A DNA stretch of 64,000 nt. Origin: Neocallimastix lanati (nom. inval.) (taxonomy: Eukaryota > Neocallimastigomycota > Neocallimastigomycetes > Neocallimastigales > Neocallimastigaceae). The position numbers and the translations under genes are program-made. The stretch lies in the NCBI GenBank assembly GCA_016946835.1, contig JACVTC010000029.1, positions 70,001-134,000 on the forward strand. The letters are read 5' to 3'. Of this stretch, positions 48,360 through 59,402 are shown piece after piece (position 1 is the first letter of the stretch; each line of letters begins with the position of its first letter). Under the pieces are notes generated by a model. It saw nothing but the letters and a program-made list of their open reading frames with translations. It had not been told where the DNA came from and searched no databases.

Positions 48360-49610
48360 TCCGATGAATCTTAGCAATGGTATTTTAACATTATTGAAAA
48401 TAAAACCTTATGTCAATCCTCCATAATTTATGATTATTCAAAAGATATTATTATAGATTCACATTGTACTTCATTATGTAATGTAGATGATAAAAAATTA
48501 CAAAATAATTTTGAAAAAAATATTTTCTATTCATTAAAAGCACATGTCAAAGTTGAATTTGAGAAAAGTAATAAAATTAATAATTTTATGAATAAAATCA
48601 GTAATATTAAATCATAAATTAATAATAAAATTAGTAATTTTAATAAGTATAAATATTAAGAAATATTGTAATTTTAATAAATAATAATATCTAGAAGCAT
48701 TTTATGAAGAAACCGACCATTTAATTAGCTTAAGTAATCTTTATAATGAATTAATCAATATAGCTAAAAAAAAAAAAAAAAAAAAAAAAAATAATTGTTT
48801 AGTTGAAAAAATAAGTAAATTTAACAATATTCATATAGAAAATAATAATGAGATGTATAATAGATCAAATTATATTCGAATAAAATTAATGTATTAAACT
48901 TTGAATGAAATTATTTAAAATAATCGTAATAATAAATTTAATAATGCTATAGCTAGAAGATACAGTATTGAAGATTATATAAATATTCAAAATGAAAAGA
49001 ATTCTGAAGCTATAAGGTAAACATCAAGTATCAGAACTTAAACGTAATCATAAATTAAATTACAAATTAATTACTCACTAACCATCACTTTATAGAAACT
49101 CCTGATGAAATAGAAAGCATAAATAGATTAATGAATAAAGATGATTTTTATAAATTTATCAATGGTAAGAGTATGAAAGAACTTTAAACGTTTAGTAAAG
49201 CGAAAAATGACTTGACACTCAACTAAATTCACTATTAATGTAGCAAATAAAAAAGGAATTACTAATAATAATATTGAAGATAATAGTAATATATATAGTT
49301 CATTAATAAAGCCGTTAATGACGATTATTCTCTTCCTAATAACTATGGATGCTTTTAAAGTTTTTTCCTTAAATATAATTCATTTATTGGATCTTGTAAA
49401 ACAAGTTTATTTACGGCTAGACTTATTGATATTTCTAAAGTTAGTAAAATCAATAGTAAAGCCTCTAGTATTAATAATAATAATACTAAAAATAAAATTA
49501 AAAGTGATAATTAATCTGCAAATCACAAACCAATAATTGACAGTCATCATACTATCTCAACTAAAAATAAAAGAATTTATCAATCTATCATTTATTAATA
49601 ACTATTATAT
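48360..49610 (+). pseudogene. Unidentified decayed coding sequence in LTR-B#1
   Basis: Protein-like pieces occur in changing frames: QWYFNIIENKTLCQSSIIYD and DSHCTSLCNVDDKK near 48,378-48,500, HFIETPDEIESINRLMNKDD and FYKFINGKSMKEL near 49,085-49,185, and NDDYSLPNNYGCF then FTARLIDISKVSKINS near 49,315-49,460. Balanced residue use argues for real former coding. It may be the Gag-type gene of LTR-B or a passenger. No domain is recognised. Confidence 0.4.
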
Positions 49611-50071
49611 TAATAAAATAAATAATAAATAAACAAAAAATATAAATAAATAATAAATAAATTAATAATAAATAAATATATTAAATAAAAAATAAAAATT
49701 AAATCATCATAAAATTCATGGTAATAATATTAATGAATAAAAATAATAAAAGTAACAATTAAAAAATAAATAAATAAATAAAAAGGTAAAAGAGATAATC
49801 ATAAGACCTTATTAACCTATTAATTAACAGAAATTGTAATTATAACTTACTGGAAATTCGAGAAAGGAAACTTTTAGTATATTAAATCTGATTACTGATA
49901 GATGAAAATTTTAATGTAAGGATATTGTTAGAAACAAGAATTTTGTTTTTCTGATGTTACTTGTATAATAATTACTTATCTAGTTGATATGCTCTAGATA
50001 TTGAATATTACGTCAAAAAAAAATATAAAAAAAAATAAAAAAACCAATCCAAATTGAAAGTAAAGGGGGAA

Positions 50072-50261
50072 TGTTAGAATTTAAAATAAATATAAATAAT
50101 TTATTAAGTTTACAAATAAAAATAAAATTACTCTTTTTCATATATTTTATAACACATTATTTGTATTATAATTAAAAATAAAAATATTATTTTATATTGT
50201 AATACATTTGTAATATTTCTCTTCAACTCTAACTTCACCAAAAATTAGATTTGAGGGGGAA
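50072..50261 (+). repeat. Extra polypurine tract plus ~190-bp block before the LTR-B#1 3' LTR
   Basis: AAAGGGGGAA (50,062-50,071) is followed by TGTTAGAATTT. The true tract and LTR start (TTGAGGGGGAA, TGTTAGAAAC) come 190 bp later, almost one LTR length. LTR-B#2 keeps the same arrangement (51,233-51,423 on the minus strand). Confidence 0.65.
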
Positions 50262-50450
50262 TGTTAGAAACAAAAATATAAAGTTTTATACTTATATTAA
50301 TTAAAGGAGTAATATTATATATATTATTATATTAAACAATAATAATAAGCCACATATTATGTTAACTATAAATACCATAAAAAAGAACAAAATTATGTAT
50401 AAAACTATTCTTTATTTTTACATAATAAAAAGAGATTCCCATTTTTCACA
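50262..50450 (+). repeat. LTR-B#1 3' LTR
   Basis: 189 bp, starting TGTTAGAAACAAAAATATAA and ending CATTTTTCACA. Followed by the target duplication AAATT. Confidence 0.9.
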
Positions 50451-50455
50451 AAATT

Positions 50456-51026
50456 CAAAATGTTCACCTTCTTCTGTATATTCTAATTTTAGAAATCAAT
50501 GTTATTAATATAAGAATAGAGCTAGCTTCATAACATATAATGATAGAATTACTGGTTTAAATAATGAATTACCTCATTCTCAACAACAAACAGGCAATAA
50601 GCAACAACAGTAATATAATTCTAACCAATATTAGAGTGATGATATATAAAATTTCATTATTACAATTATTATATCCAACAAAATTAATCAAAGTTATAAT
50701 ATGTTATTATAATTACAAAATCAGGGGGAATGAACATCAACAAAGTAAAATAATTTCAAGAAATAATAGCAACTTAAAATACTCAAAATAATTGATTATA
50801 TTAATGTAATGGAACATAAAGATGTATTACAAAATACAATTGTGGTAGTTAATATAACAAAAAAATGCATTTATCGGTTATACAAAACTAATATTGAAAT
50901 CTAAAATAAATATGGATATATACTTGAATAATTAAATGTAGAAAAAATAAAATTCAACAATATTACTATTCAAACAATTTCAAATAAAAATGTAATAATG
51001 ATGAATTTCGAGAAATCAATAAATAT
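50456..51026 (+). pseudogene. Unidentified decayed coding sequence, right half, between the two LTR-B copies
   Basis: Gln/Asn/Ser-rich text directly follows the LTR-B#1 target duplication (FITYNDRITGLNN, ELPHSQQQTGNKQQQ, with stops where Gln is likely), then Asn/Ile-rich text to LTR-B#2. Likely the continuation of 39,640-40,400. Confidence 0.4.
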
Positions 51027-51232
51027 TGTGAAAAGTAGGAATATCTTTTTTAATATATAATAATAAAGAATAGTATATATATATAATTTGTACATTTTTA
51101 TAGTATTTATAGTCAACATAATATGTGACCTATTATTGTTATTAATCACATATCTTACACTAATATATTAATATATATAACATTAATTCTTTAATTAATA
51201 TAATTATAAAGCTTTATACTTTTGTTTCTAAC
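51027..51232 (-). repeat. LTR-B#2 3' LTR
   Basis: Begins (plus strand) TGTGAAAAGTAGGAATATC and ends CTTTTGTTTCTAAC. Inverted match of the copy 1 LTRs. Confidence 0.88.
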
Positions 51233-51599
51233 TTTCCCCTCAAATCTAGCTTTGAGTGAAAGTTAAGGTTGAGTAGAAATATGGCAAACGTATTACAATA
51301 TAAAATAATATTTTTATTTTTAATGATAATACAAATAACATATTATATAGTATATGTAAAGAGTTTTTTTTTATTTTTATTTGTAAATTTAAAATTTTTA
51401 TATATATATATTAAATTCTAACATTTCTTCTTACTTTCGAATTGGATTGGAATTATTTATTTTTTTTTTTACAATTACTATTATCAATTAATCTTTCTTT
51501 ACTTAAATTATTATTATGTCTTTTTATCTTATTTTATTATTATTATTATTAATATTATAATTATTATTATTTTTTTATTTTTATATGAATCACTTTCAG

Positions 51600-52315
51600 G
51601 GAAATATTTTAATGTTTGATGAATAGAAAATATTCATAGAGTCATACATAGATTGAAGTTAATTTGGTATATCAGCCTTACGCTTAGCTTCTAATAATTC
51701 AATCTTTTGAATAGCTTTTTCACATAATAATTTATATTTATACTTCTTTATTTTATAGGATTGTTCATGTTCCCTTAATATCGAGGTAACATGTCTATAT
51801 TCTTGACTACTATTAATTTCAATACTTAATCTTTGTTTAGTTTGAGCAATCATTTGAGTGGTAATATCCATTTCAATACGATAAGTATTATAATTGTGAA
51901 CAGAATCTTCGGCATCACGAATAGCTTTATCTAAGAAAGTTTTTAATTATTCATGTAAGTTTTCCATAGCTGGTAATAAGTATAAGTATTCAACATCCTT
52001 AGAACTTGAACTTAAAGAATCATTAACAAGATTTAATTTTTGGTTTAAAACAACTTCATCTACTTTTAATGTTGCATCTTTAGAAACAAAGGCAAATTGC
52101 TTTTGTACATTCATGGTAGTTTTCATTCAATTAATCATCTTTTAACATTGTCTTTGGTTTGTTTGATATATTTCTTTAATCTATTAAGTTTATCAATAGC
52201 TGTATCAACCTTTAGATCAACAGTTTTAACTGATTAGAAAAAGCCAAATGATGCGTTAACTTGTTCTTTAAAAGCTTGTTTAAAGCGAGTTGAACGAAAA
52301 ATGAATATTAAATTC
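51600..52315 (-). pseudogene. Broken helical (BAR-like?) protein gene inside LTR-B#2
   Basis: One minus-strand frame, with a few stops, reads TRFKQAFKEQVNASFGFF, SVKTVDLKVDTAIDKLNRLK, QKQFAFVSKDATLKVDEVVL, EYLYLLPAMENLHE, FLDKAIRDAEDSVHNYNTYR, then the intact 70-codon part 51,659-51,871 (QMIAQTKQRLSIEINSSQEY ... KLLCEKAIQKIELLEAKRKA) and QSMYDSMNIFYSSNIKIF. It is long, amphipathic and helical with an endophilin/BAR-style end (K.Y..LC..A..KIE.LEAKRKADIP). Stops fall where Gln or Trp would fit. It is not a retroelement protein; possibly a captured host gene or older host locus. The BAR assignment is a guess from pattern. Confidence 0.5.
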
Positions 52316-52636
52316 AAACATTTCTAATTATTTTTTTTTCTTTTTTTTTTATTTTATTTTTAATTTTTTTTTTTTTAACTTCTAAAAAATTTTTTTTTTA
52401 AAAAAATAGATTTTTTATTTTTATTTACGTATTTATATTTATTTTATAATTTAGTTTTTTATTTTTATTTTTATTTTTATTTTTTTTTTTTATTTTTATT
52501 TTTTATTTTTTTTTTTTTTTTTTTTGGTTTGTCTTGTTTTGTCAGATTATTTATTATTATTTTTTTAAATTTTCCCGAATATAAATAAAATAATTTAATG
52601 ACATATGTCATTAAAAAAAATATATATATTTTAAAT

Positions 52637-52923
52637 TGTTAATAAACACACAATTAAGAGACACACAATATTAAGATAATATTCTAATTATGTTTAAGTA
52701 AAGATGTTTTATATTCTTTATTGTATATTAATATTTATTATTATAAATATATATAATTAAGTATGTATGATAGTATATATATATTAAGGTTTTTTATTGT
52801 TAAAGAGAAAAAAAAAATTAAGATTATTATTTAAGCACGTTTTATAGTATTTCGAGTATTTTGTATTTGTAAAAATATTGGATAATCATAGATTAAATTT
52901 TATACTAAAATATATTTTTAACA
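52637..52923 (-). repeat. Copia 2 3' LTR
   Basis: 287 bp with TGTTAA...TTAACA ends. Matches 59,117-59,402 almost base for base. Confidence 0.93.
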
Positions 52924-53078
52924 TTCACCCTAAAATCTAGCTTCAAAAAAAACTTAATACAAAGAAAAAATGAAGGTAGATTTTGAAAAATTATACTACT
53001 TTTAATTTGATTTGGAGAGCTTTCTAAAAATAAACTTATTATATATAAGAAAAAAAAGATAGCACATTTTACACTATA

Positions 53079-56000
53079 TTATTCAATTTTAGTAAGAAGG
53101 GAAATTCTAAATTTATCCATTAAAGTATTGTTTAAGTATTTCGTGAATCCGTCGGCTAAATTTTCTTTAGTGTTTATGTAATTCAATTTGATTAATCCTT
53201 TATTAACAAGATCTCTAATATGATGATACCGAATATCAATGTGTTTCGACTTGGGATTAATTGACTGATTCTCACTATTATATATTGTTGCTTTATTGTC
53301 GACGAAAATTTTTACATTATTAATTTTTATTCCAAGTTCGTTTAATAAATTCTTATACCATAATGAATGCTTTGCGCATTCGCTCAAACTATAATACTCA
53401 GCTTCGGCCGTTGAGGTAGAAACGCAACGATGCAATTTCGAGAACCAACTGGTTGGCGTTCTTCCCATCATCATCAGGAATCCTGAAGTAGATTTTCTTG
53501 TGATTGAGTCTCCAGCGAAATCTGCGTCTACATAAACCTTAAGGTTAATACCTTTTTCAATTTTTATACCATAATTTTTTGTGTACATTAAGTATCTGAA
53601 TATTTTAAGAACATTATTCCAATCCTCTAAGTTAGGGTTATTGGATTTTCTTGCTGCTCTGCTCACAGCAAATAGGATATCAGGTCGGGTACAAATAGCA
53701 AGATACAATAGGTTCCCAATGGCACTTCGGTATTTCGTTTCATTAAATTTTATGCATTTCAATTTATTATTTTCCACTGGTATTAAATTTTTCGATGGTG
53801 TAAGTTTATTAATTTCATATTTGAATAATATATCGTTAATATATCTTATTTGATGTAAAATATAGCCATTTCTGATCTTATTAAATTTAATTCCTATAAC
53901 GAATTCTACATTACCTATATCTTTAATATTAAATTTTCTTTTTATTGAATCTTTTACAATTTTGATTTCATGATCTGTTCCCGCAATTAATATATCATCT
54001 ACGTATACCGACAAAATGCATATTATTTTATTATTCTTATCTGTCTTAATATAAACGCAAGGTTCACTCTTAGATCTTCTAAAATTTAATTTGAGAAGCT
54101 CATTATTCAATTTTTCGTTCCATTCTTTTCCAGCTTGCTTTAAGCCATAAAGGGCTTTTTTAAGCTTCCAAAAACATTTATTGAATGAATGATGACCTTC
54201 GGGAGATTTCATACATATATCTTCTTTTAAATCTGCATTAAGGTATGCAGAGTTAATGTCTATTTGTTCGATATTAAAATTATGCTGAACAGCTATTGCT
54301 GTGATAATCCTTATTGTATCTTGTTTTAAAGTTGGAGCAAACGTTTCCTTGAAATCAATTCCATACTGCTGCGTATAACCTTTCGCAACTAATCTTGCTT
54401 TTCTTTTTATTATATTACCGTTTGAGTCTCTTTTATATTTAAATACCCAACGTGATGATATAACGTTAGATCCTTCTGGAACTGAATTTACAATCTGAAA
54501 AACATTTAGCTTTTCCATATTTTTTAATTCTTCATTTACGGCTTCCATCCATTGCTCTTTATCTTTAAGGTTAAATATATCTTTAAAGTTATATGGCTCT
54601 CTGAATATATTGTTTTCTTCATTTAATTTTGATATATTCTTTTCACTATATTTTATTCTTTTGTTTGATGCTTTTGCTTCATAATTAATGTTTCTTTTAT
54701 TTGTATTATTGTTTGTTGTATTGTGTTGATAGTGGGATATTTCAATTTTATTGTTATTAGTATTGTTCAATTTATTTACGTAATTAATTGTACTTTCCAT
54801 GTTAGATTCTTCAGTTGTATTTTTATTAGGAATATTATCATTATTTTTATTAAGATTATTGGTAATATTATTGTCATTAAATTCATTATTTCTATAGTTT
54901 CTTGTATTAGTGTTGCAAATATTATTGTTGTTTAATTTATTATTATTATTGATTGATGAATCATTGATATAGATATTACTTTGATTATTAGTGTTATTTT
55001 TATTGTTATTATTGAAAGTATTATTACTAGTATTGTTAATGTTGTTTTCATTATTGATGTTGATATTATTTGAAGTAATGTTGTCATTTTCTGAATTATT
55101 ATTATCTTCTGGATTATCATTTTTATTTTGTTTTTGTTTTTTATAAGTTTTATGTTTATTTTTATTTCTTAAAATATTGCTATTATATTGTGAATCGTTA
55201 ATATTATTATAGTTGTTTTGATAGTTGTGATTGTTGTTGTTGTATTTTTGATAATTATAATTGTTATAATTATTGTTTGAAAAATTTTTGACAGAGTAAT
55301 CATTCACCCTGAATTCGTTATTGGAATTATAGTTTAGTAAGACTGAATTTCCAGGATCGTTTTCAAAAAATTGGACAGTTCGAGATAGCACGATTTTATT
55401 GTTGGTTAAATCAAGGATTTTATAAGATGATGGGTTATTGCAATATCCTAAGAAAATTCCAGGGTGTGAATTATTATCAAATTTGGATCGTAGTTCTTTT
55501 GGTATAAAGAAAAATACTCTGCATCCAAAAACTCTAAATATGCTGTAATCAACAGGTTTATTATATAGAATCTCAAATGGTACTTTATTGTTTATACCCT
55601 GATGGGGTAAACGATTTTGAATATAATTTACTGTATCGACAGCAAATTACCAAAAATTATGAGAAAGTTTTGATTCATTTAGTAGAGCTTTTGCGGAAGA
55701 TATAAGTATGCCGTTGAATCGTTCAGCTTTCCCGTTTTGAGCTGGATTATATGATATAGTGTATTGATGTATTATACCATTATTTTGACAGAATATTTTA
55801 AAATTATTATTAAAAAATTCCCTTCCATTATCTGATCGAATATTTTTGATTTTAATGTTGAATGTGTTTAAAACTTCTTTGTACCAAATAATGAATTTAT
55901 TAAATGTTTCATTTTTATGTTGTAGGAATAAGACCCAGCCATATCTAGAAAAGTCATCCAGGATTGTGAGGAAGTATATATTCTTATTTAAGGATGGCAA

Positions 56001-57788
56001 TACGGGGCCCACTAAATCAAGATGTATAAGTTCGAAAATGTGCTTTGTTTTATTAATTGATCTTTTGAAAGGTTTGTTCCTTAATTTTGAATTGGAACAT
56101 ATTTGACATTTGTGATTTGTATTTGTATTAGTATTTTTTAAATTATCTTTTATTTTAGTAATGTCGAAATGACCCAGGCGTCTATGCCAGAGATCAAAAT
56201 CTTGTTTATTGTTGATATGTGTTGAATTAATTTCATTTAAATTTTCGAAATTATTGTTCTTATGAAAAATGAATGGTGCTTTTGATAAATATATTTTAAA
56301 TATATTTTTATTGTCTGCTGCTGATTGATATATTCTATTACCTTTGTCGTCATAGATGATTGCGATTTGTGAGTTTTTATAGTTATTGAAAACAATTTTA
56401 TAATTTTGTGTTATTAATTGATTTATTGATATTAAATTTTTCTTGATAAATTTAGAATAATGAACGTTCTTTAAAATAAATTTATGATTGTTTATATATG
56501 CGCTGAAATCACCAATGTAGTTAGCATATGTTTCCTTTCCATTGGCAAGAGATATTTTTATTTTTTCTTTTCTGATGTTTGATAATATATTAATGTTATT
56601 TGTTACATTAATTGAGGCAACGGAATCCAGAATCCATTGTGTAATATTATTATTGTTGCTTCTTATATCAATTTTTGTTGGCTTGTTAATCTCTAAACTG
56701 TTTAATTCAAAACAGTTGTCTGAGTTATAATCTCTTGAGAAGTCTTCTTGGTAGTTTTCATTATAATCCTTTTTATCGTTTAATAGATATGCATGACCTT
56801 CTCTTGGTTTTTCTTTGTTGAATTTTTTTGTATTACCTTTTCTTTTATATTGTTTGTTGTTTCTTTTGTTTTTATTGAATTTGTTTTTTAAGCAGTCTTT
56901 TCGGTAGTGTCCGAACTTTCCACAAAGGTAGCATTTTCCATTTTTTCTTTTCTTGTATTTTATTTTCTTAGGTTTAGAGATTTTTCGTCCATTTTCTAAA
57001 CTAAATATATTCTTCGGATTTTGTTCGATTAAAGCTGTTTCCCTGATATTGGAGAAAACAATATCTGGTATTATCCTTTTGACATAGTCGCAGCATTTTG
57101 TCCAATTATTATTGTATTGGAAAACATTAATGAATCTAATGTTTTCAGGGAGAGCTCGATTTAAAATACCGACCTTAACATTGTCATTAATATCGGAGTC
57201 TATTCTTTCCAATTCATCCAGGAGATTTTGTAAGACAGCTAAGAAAATATGGACATCATCTTCTAAATTATATTTCAATTTATTGATTTTGTCTTTCAGG
57301 ACCATTTTTCTTTGTTCAGGTCCTATGGTAAAAGACTTGTTAAGTAGTTCCCATAATTGGAAGGCCGTTTTGCTTTGACTTTCCAATATTTTCTTGGTGT
57401 TCTCACCAAGATTATTTGTTATGATCCATTTTACTAATATGTCATTTTTAATATCTTTTTCGCTTGTTCCGATTTCGTACACAAGGGAATTATCGAATTT
57501 ATCAATCGTATATTTTTCAATGCTTTCTGTTATATCTCTCCTTCTTATCTTTTTCACTTTTTCATGACTTATGTAGTCATCGAGGTTATTAATACAAAGG
57601 AGATAAAGGATATTTGTTTTCCAGTTAACAAAGTTATCTGTTGTCAATTCCGTAATATGGTTAAAGTTTTCACTGTAGTTAAAAGTGAACCCCTTTTGTG
57701 TGGGTTCATATTCACTGATGTTTATTATTTGGTCTTGGGTAGAATTGATACTATTTCTAGAATTACTTCTTAAGTTATTTCTGCTCAT
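53079..57788 (-). CDS. Copia 2 gag-pol polyprotein interrupted by one TAA
   Basis: ATG at 57,788 opens a frame that stops at 55,647-55,649 and continues in the same frame to 53,079, 1,570 codons in all. Domains: Gag (FTFNYSENFNHITEL, FLAVLQNLLDELERIDSD), zinc knuckle CYLCGKFGHYRKDC (about 56,895-56,936), protease WILDSVASINVT, and GAG-pre-integrase (WHRRLGHFD, CQIC). Integrase follows (HLDLVGPV, RSDNGREF, NGKAERFNG), with the stop right after SHNFW. Then come an Asn-rich linker, RT with YVDDILIAG near 53,985-54,008 and RNase H (DADFAGD, STAEAEYYSL). The protease active-site triplet is Asp-Ser-Val instead of Asp-Ser-Gly, so it is probably dead even without the stop. Confidence 0.92.
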
Positions 57789-58662
57789 GTTAGTTTAATT
57801 CCGAAAATAAAATGTTATTATGAATTATAAATGCTTATTAATTATTTTATTACTTTCTTTAAATAATTTTGAAGAGTAAAAAAAAAATATAATTTGAGTT
57901 TATTTATATTTCTAAAAAGTACTATTTGAATTCATAAAATATCAATTTTGCTTTAAAAAATATTGGTTATTATTTTTAGAAACATGATTTATTTCAATAT
58001 TTTGTTTGGTTGATGATTTATTAAATTAATATATATAATTGGAACGTTAAGAAAATTTTTATTTATATATGAAGTGATTAATCAGATGACATCTGTATAT
58101 TTTGTTTATATTAAACATAATCAATATATTATAAATAAATTAATATTAATAAAATTATATTGTCGTTGTTATTTTATTAATATTTTCTTTGTTATAGTAT
58201 TGATCATTTGTTGATTTTAATTATGAAAAAATAGTTATTTGATTGTCATATTTATATTTTATTATTATTGTTAGTTTATATTAAAAAATCTAACTATTGG
58301 TGAGTTGTTTATAAAAATATTTTAAATTTTATTATGATATTTGTTTATATTAAAAGTAATTTATTTATTTTGTGACTTGACCAATTTTATATTATTATTT
58401 ATTTATTGTATAACCTTTAATTTGAATTATGTTTATTTATATTTTAACTTATTGTATTTTGTAGAGTTAGTATTATTGACGTTTTATTTATTATTATTTT
58501 TATATGAATGTCTGACATTATAATTTTAAAATTAGTTTATAGAAAAGAAATTGACTTTATTATTATTTTTTTAGTATTTAGCTTATATACTTAATAGCTG
58601 ACTTAATTTTATTTAATTTATTATTAATTACATGGCTGACCTTTTAAATAATTTATTGATAT

Positions 58663-58924
58663 TCAGCTCATGTCTTTGATAGCTGACTTTTTTATTCAGC
58701 TTATGAATTAAATAGCTGACTTAATTAATAATTGTGCTCAGCCTATGTGTTTGATGGCTGACTTTTTATTTTTATTCAGCTTATAAATTAAATAGCTGAC
58801 TTTATTTCGTTATAGTACTCAGCTTATACTTTTGATAGCTGAAATCTTATCTTCTTATTCAGCTTATAGCTTAAATAGCTGACTCTATTGATTATAGTAT
58901 TCAGCTTATATTTTTGATAGCTGA
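58663..58924 (-). ncRNA. Seven-hairpin tandem array in the copia 2 leader
   Basis: Seven units with stem TCAGCT/AGCTGA and ~12-nt loops occur every ~40 bp (starts near 58,663, 58,696, 58,738, 58,775, 58,819, 58,859 and 58,901), with decayed extra units on both sides. Unit 3 is TCAGCC...GGCTGA, a compensatory pair change. Loops alternate between a TTTGAT-ending and a TTAAAT-ending type, so the true repeat is an ~80-bp pair of hairpins. It lies between primer site and gag, as in copia 1, although sequence and unit length are unrelated. Confidence 0.78.
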
Positions 58925-59083
58925 CTCTTTTTTTATCTTTTATTCAGCTTATAAATTTTTTTTTTACTGTCAATTTCTATTAAAACTTTTTTTTTTTTTA
59001 AAACTATAATTTAATTTTATTTTTGATTATTCGGCTCCTTATATTATCTTATTATTTTAATAACTCGTATGAAACTTTCATTC

Positions 59084-59116
59084 TATCTCAATCGGTTGAG
59101 ATTGAGACTCTTAATC
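59084..59116 (-). promoter_or_regulatory. Primer-binding site of copia 2 (half tRNA-Lys type)
   Basis: The plus strand reads TATCTCAATCGGTTGAGATT followed by GAGACTCTTAATC directly next to the LTR. This closely resembles tRNA-Lys(CUU) from the D-arm (CTCAATCGGTAGAG) to the anticodon loop (GACTCTTAATC). It is the best of the three matches in the window. Confidence 0.78.
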
Positions 59117-59402
59117 TGTTAATAAACACACAATTAAGAGACACACAATATTAAGATAATATTATAATTATGTTTAAGTAAAGATGTTTTATATTCTTTA
59201 TTATATATTAATATTTATTATTATAAATATATATAATTAAGTATGTATGATCGTATATATATATTAAGGTTTTTTATTGTTAAAGAGATAAAAAAAATTA
59301 GGATTATTATTTAAGCACGTTTTATAGTATTTCGAGTATTTTGTATTTGTAAAATATTGGATAATCATAGATTAAATTTTATACTAAAATATATTTTTAA
59401 CA
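59117..59402 (-). repeat. Copia 2 5' LTR
   Basis: 286 bp with TGTTAA/TTAACA ends. Partner of 52,637-52,923. Confidence 0.93.

Larger units (their letters stand above)
40406..50450 (+). mobile_element. LTR-B retrotransposon copy 1 (plus strand) hosting a nested copia
   Basis: The 5' LTR is 40,406-40,611 and the 3' LTR is 50,262-50,450. Both start TGTTAGAAACAAAAATATAA and end TTTTTCACA or TTTTCACA. A 5-bp target duplication AAATT lies at 40,401-40,405 and 50,451-50,455. The primer site follows the 5' LTR at 40,612, and a polypurine tract TTGAGGGGGAA (50,251-50,261) precedes the 3' LTR. The body is split at about 40,896 by copia element 1. What remains to the right holds only decayed, unidentified coding text plus an antisense copia fragment, so this copy is dead. 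Confidence 0.88.
52637..59402 (-). mobile_element. Copia element 2 (Ty1/copia), near-intact, nested in LTR-B#2
   Basis: LTRs lie at 59,117-59,402 (5' on the minus strand) and 52,637-52,923 (3'). They are nearly identical, with only a handful of changes over 286 bp. The element has a primer site 59,084-59,116, a leader hairpin array 58,663-58,924, a gag-pol frame 57,788-53,079 and a polypurine tract (reverse of TTCACCCTAAAATC at 52,924). LTR similarity is higher than in copia 1, so it is probably younger. The family differs from copia 1 (different LTR, clearly diverged protein). No clean target duplication was seen. Confidence 0.92.

Noticed and set aside
58663-58924. CRISPR-like or satellite reading of the AGCTGA repeats
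   Set aside because: Regular hairpins with pair-preserving changes and position between primer site and gag fit a leader RNA better.
59041-59116. Genuine tRNA-Lys gene
   Set aside because: Only the D-arm to anticodon-loop part is present and it abuts an LTR; the 3' half and acceptor stem are absent, so it is a primer-binding site.
52637-59402. 5-bp target duplication of copia 2
   Set aside because: Flanks are TAAAT and ATATT; no match, so none is claimed.
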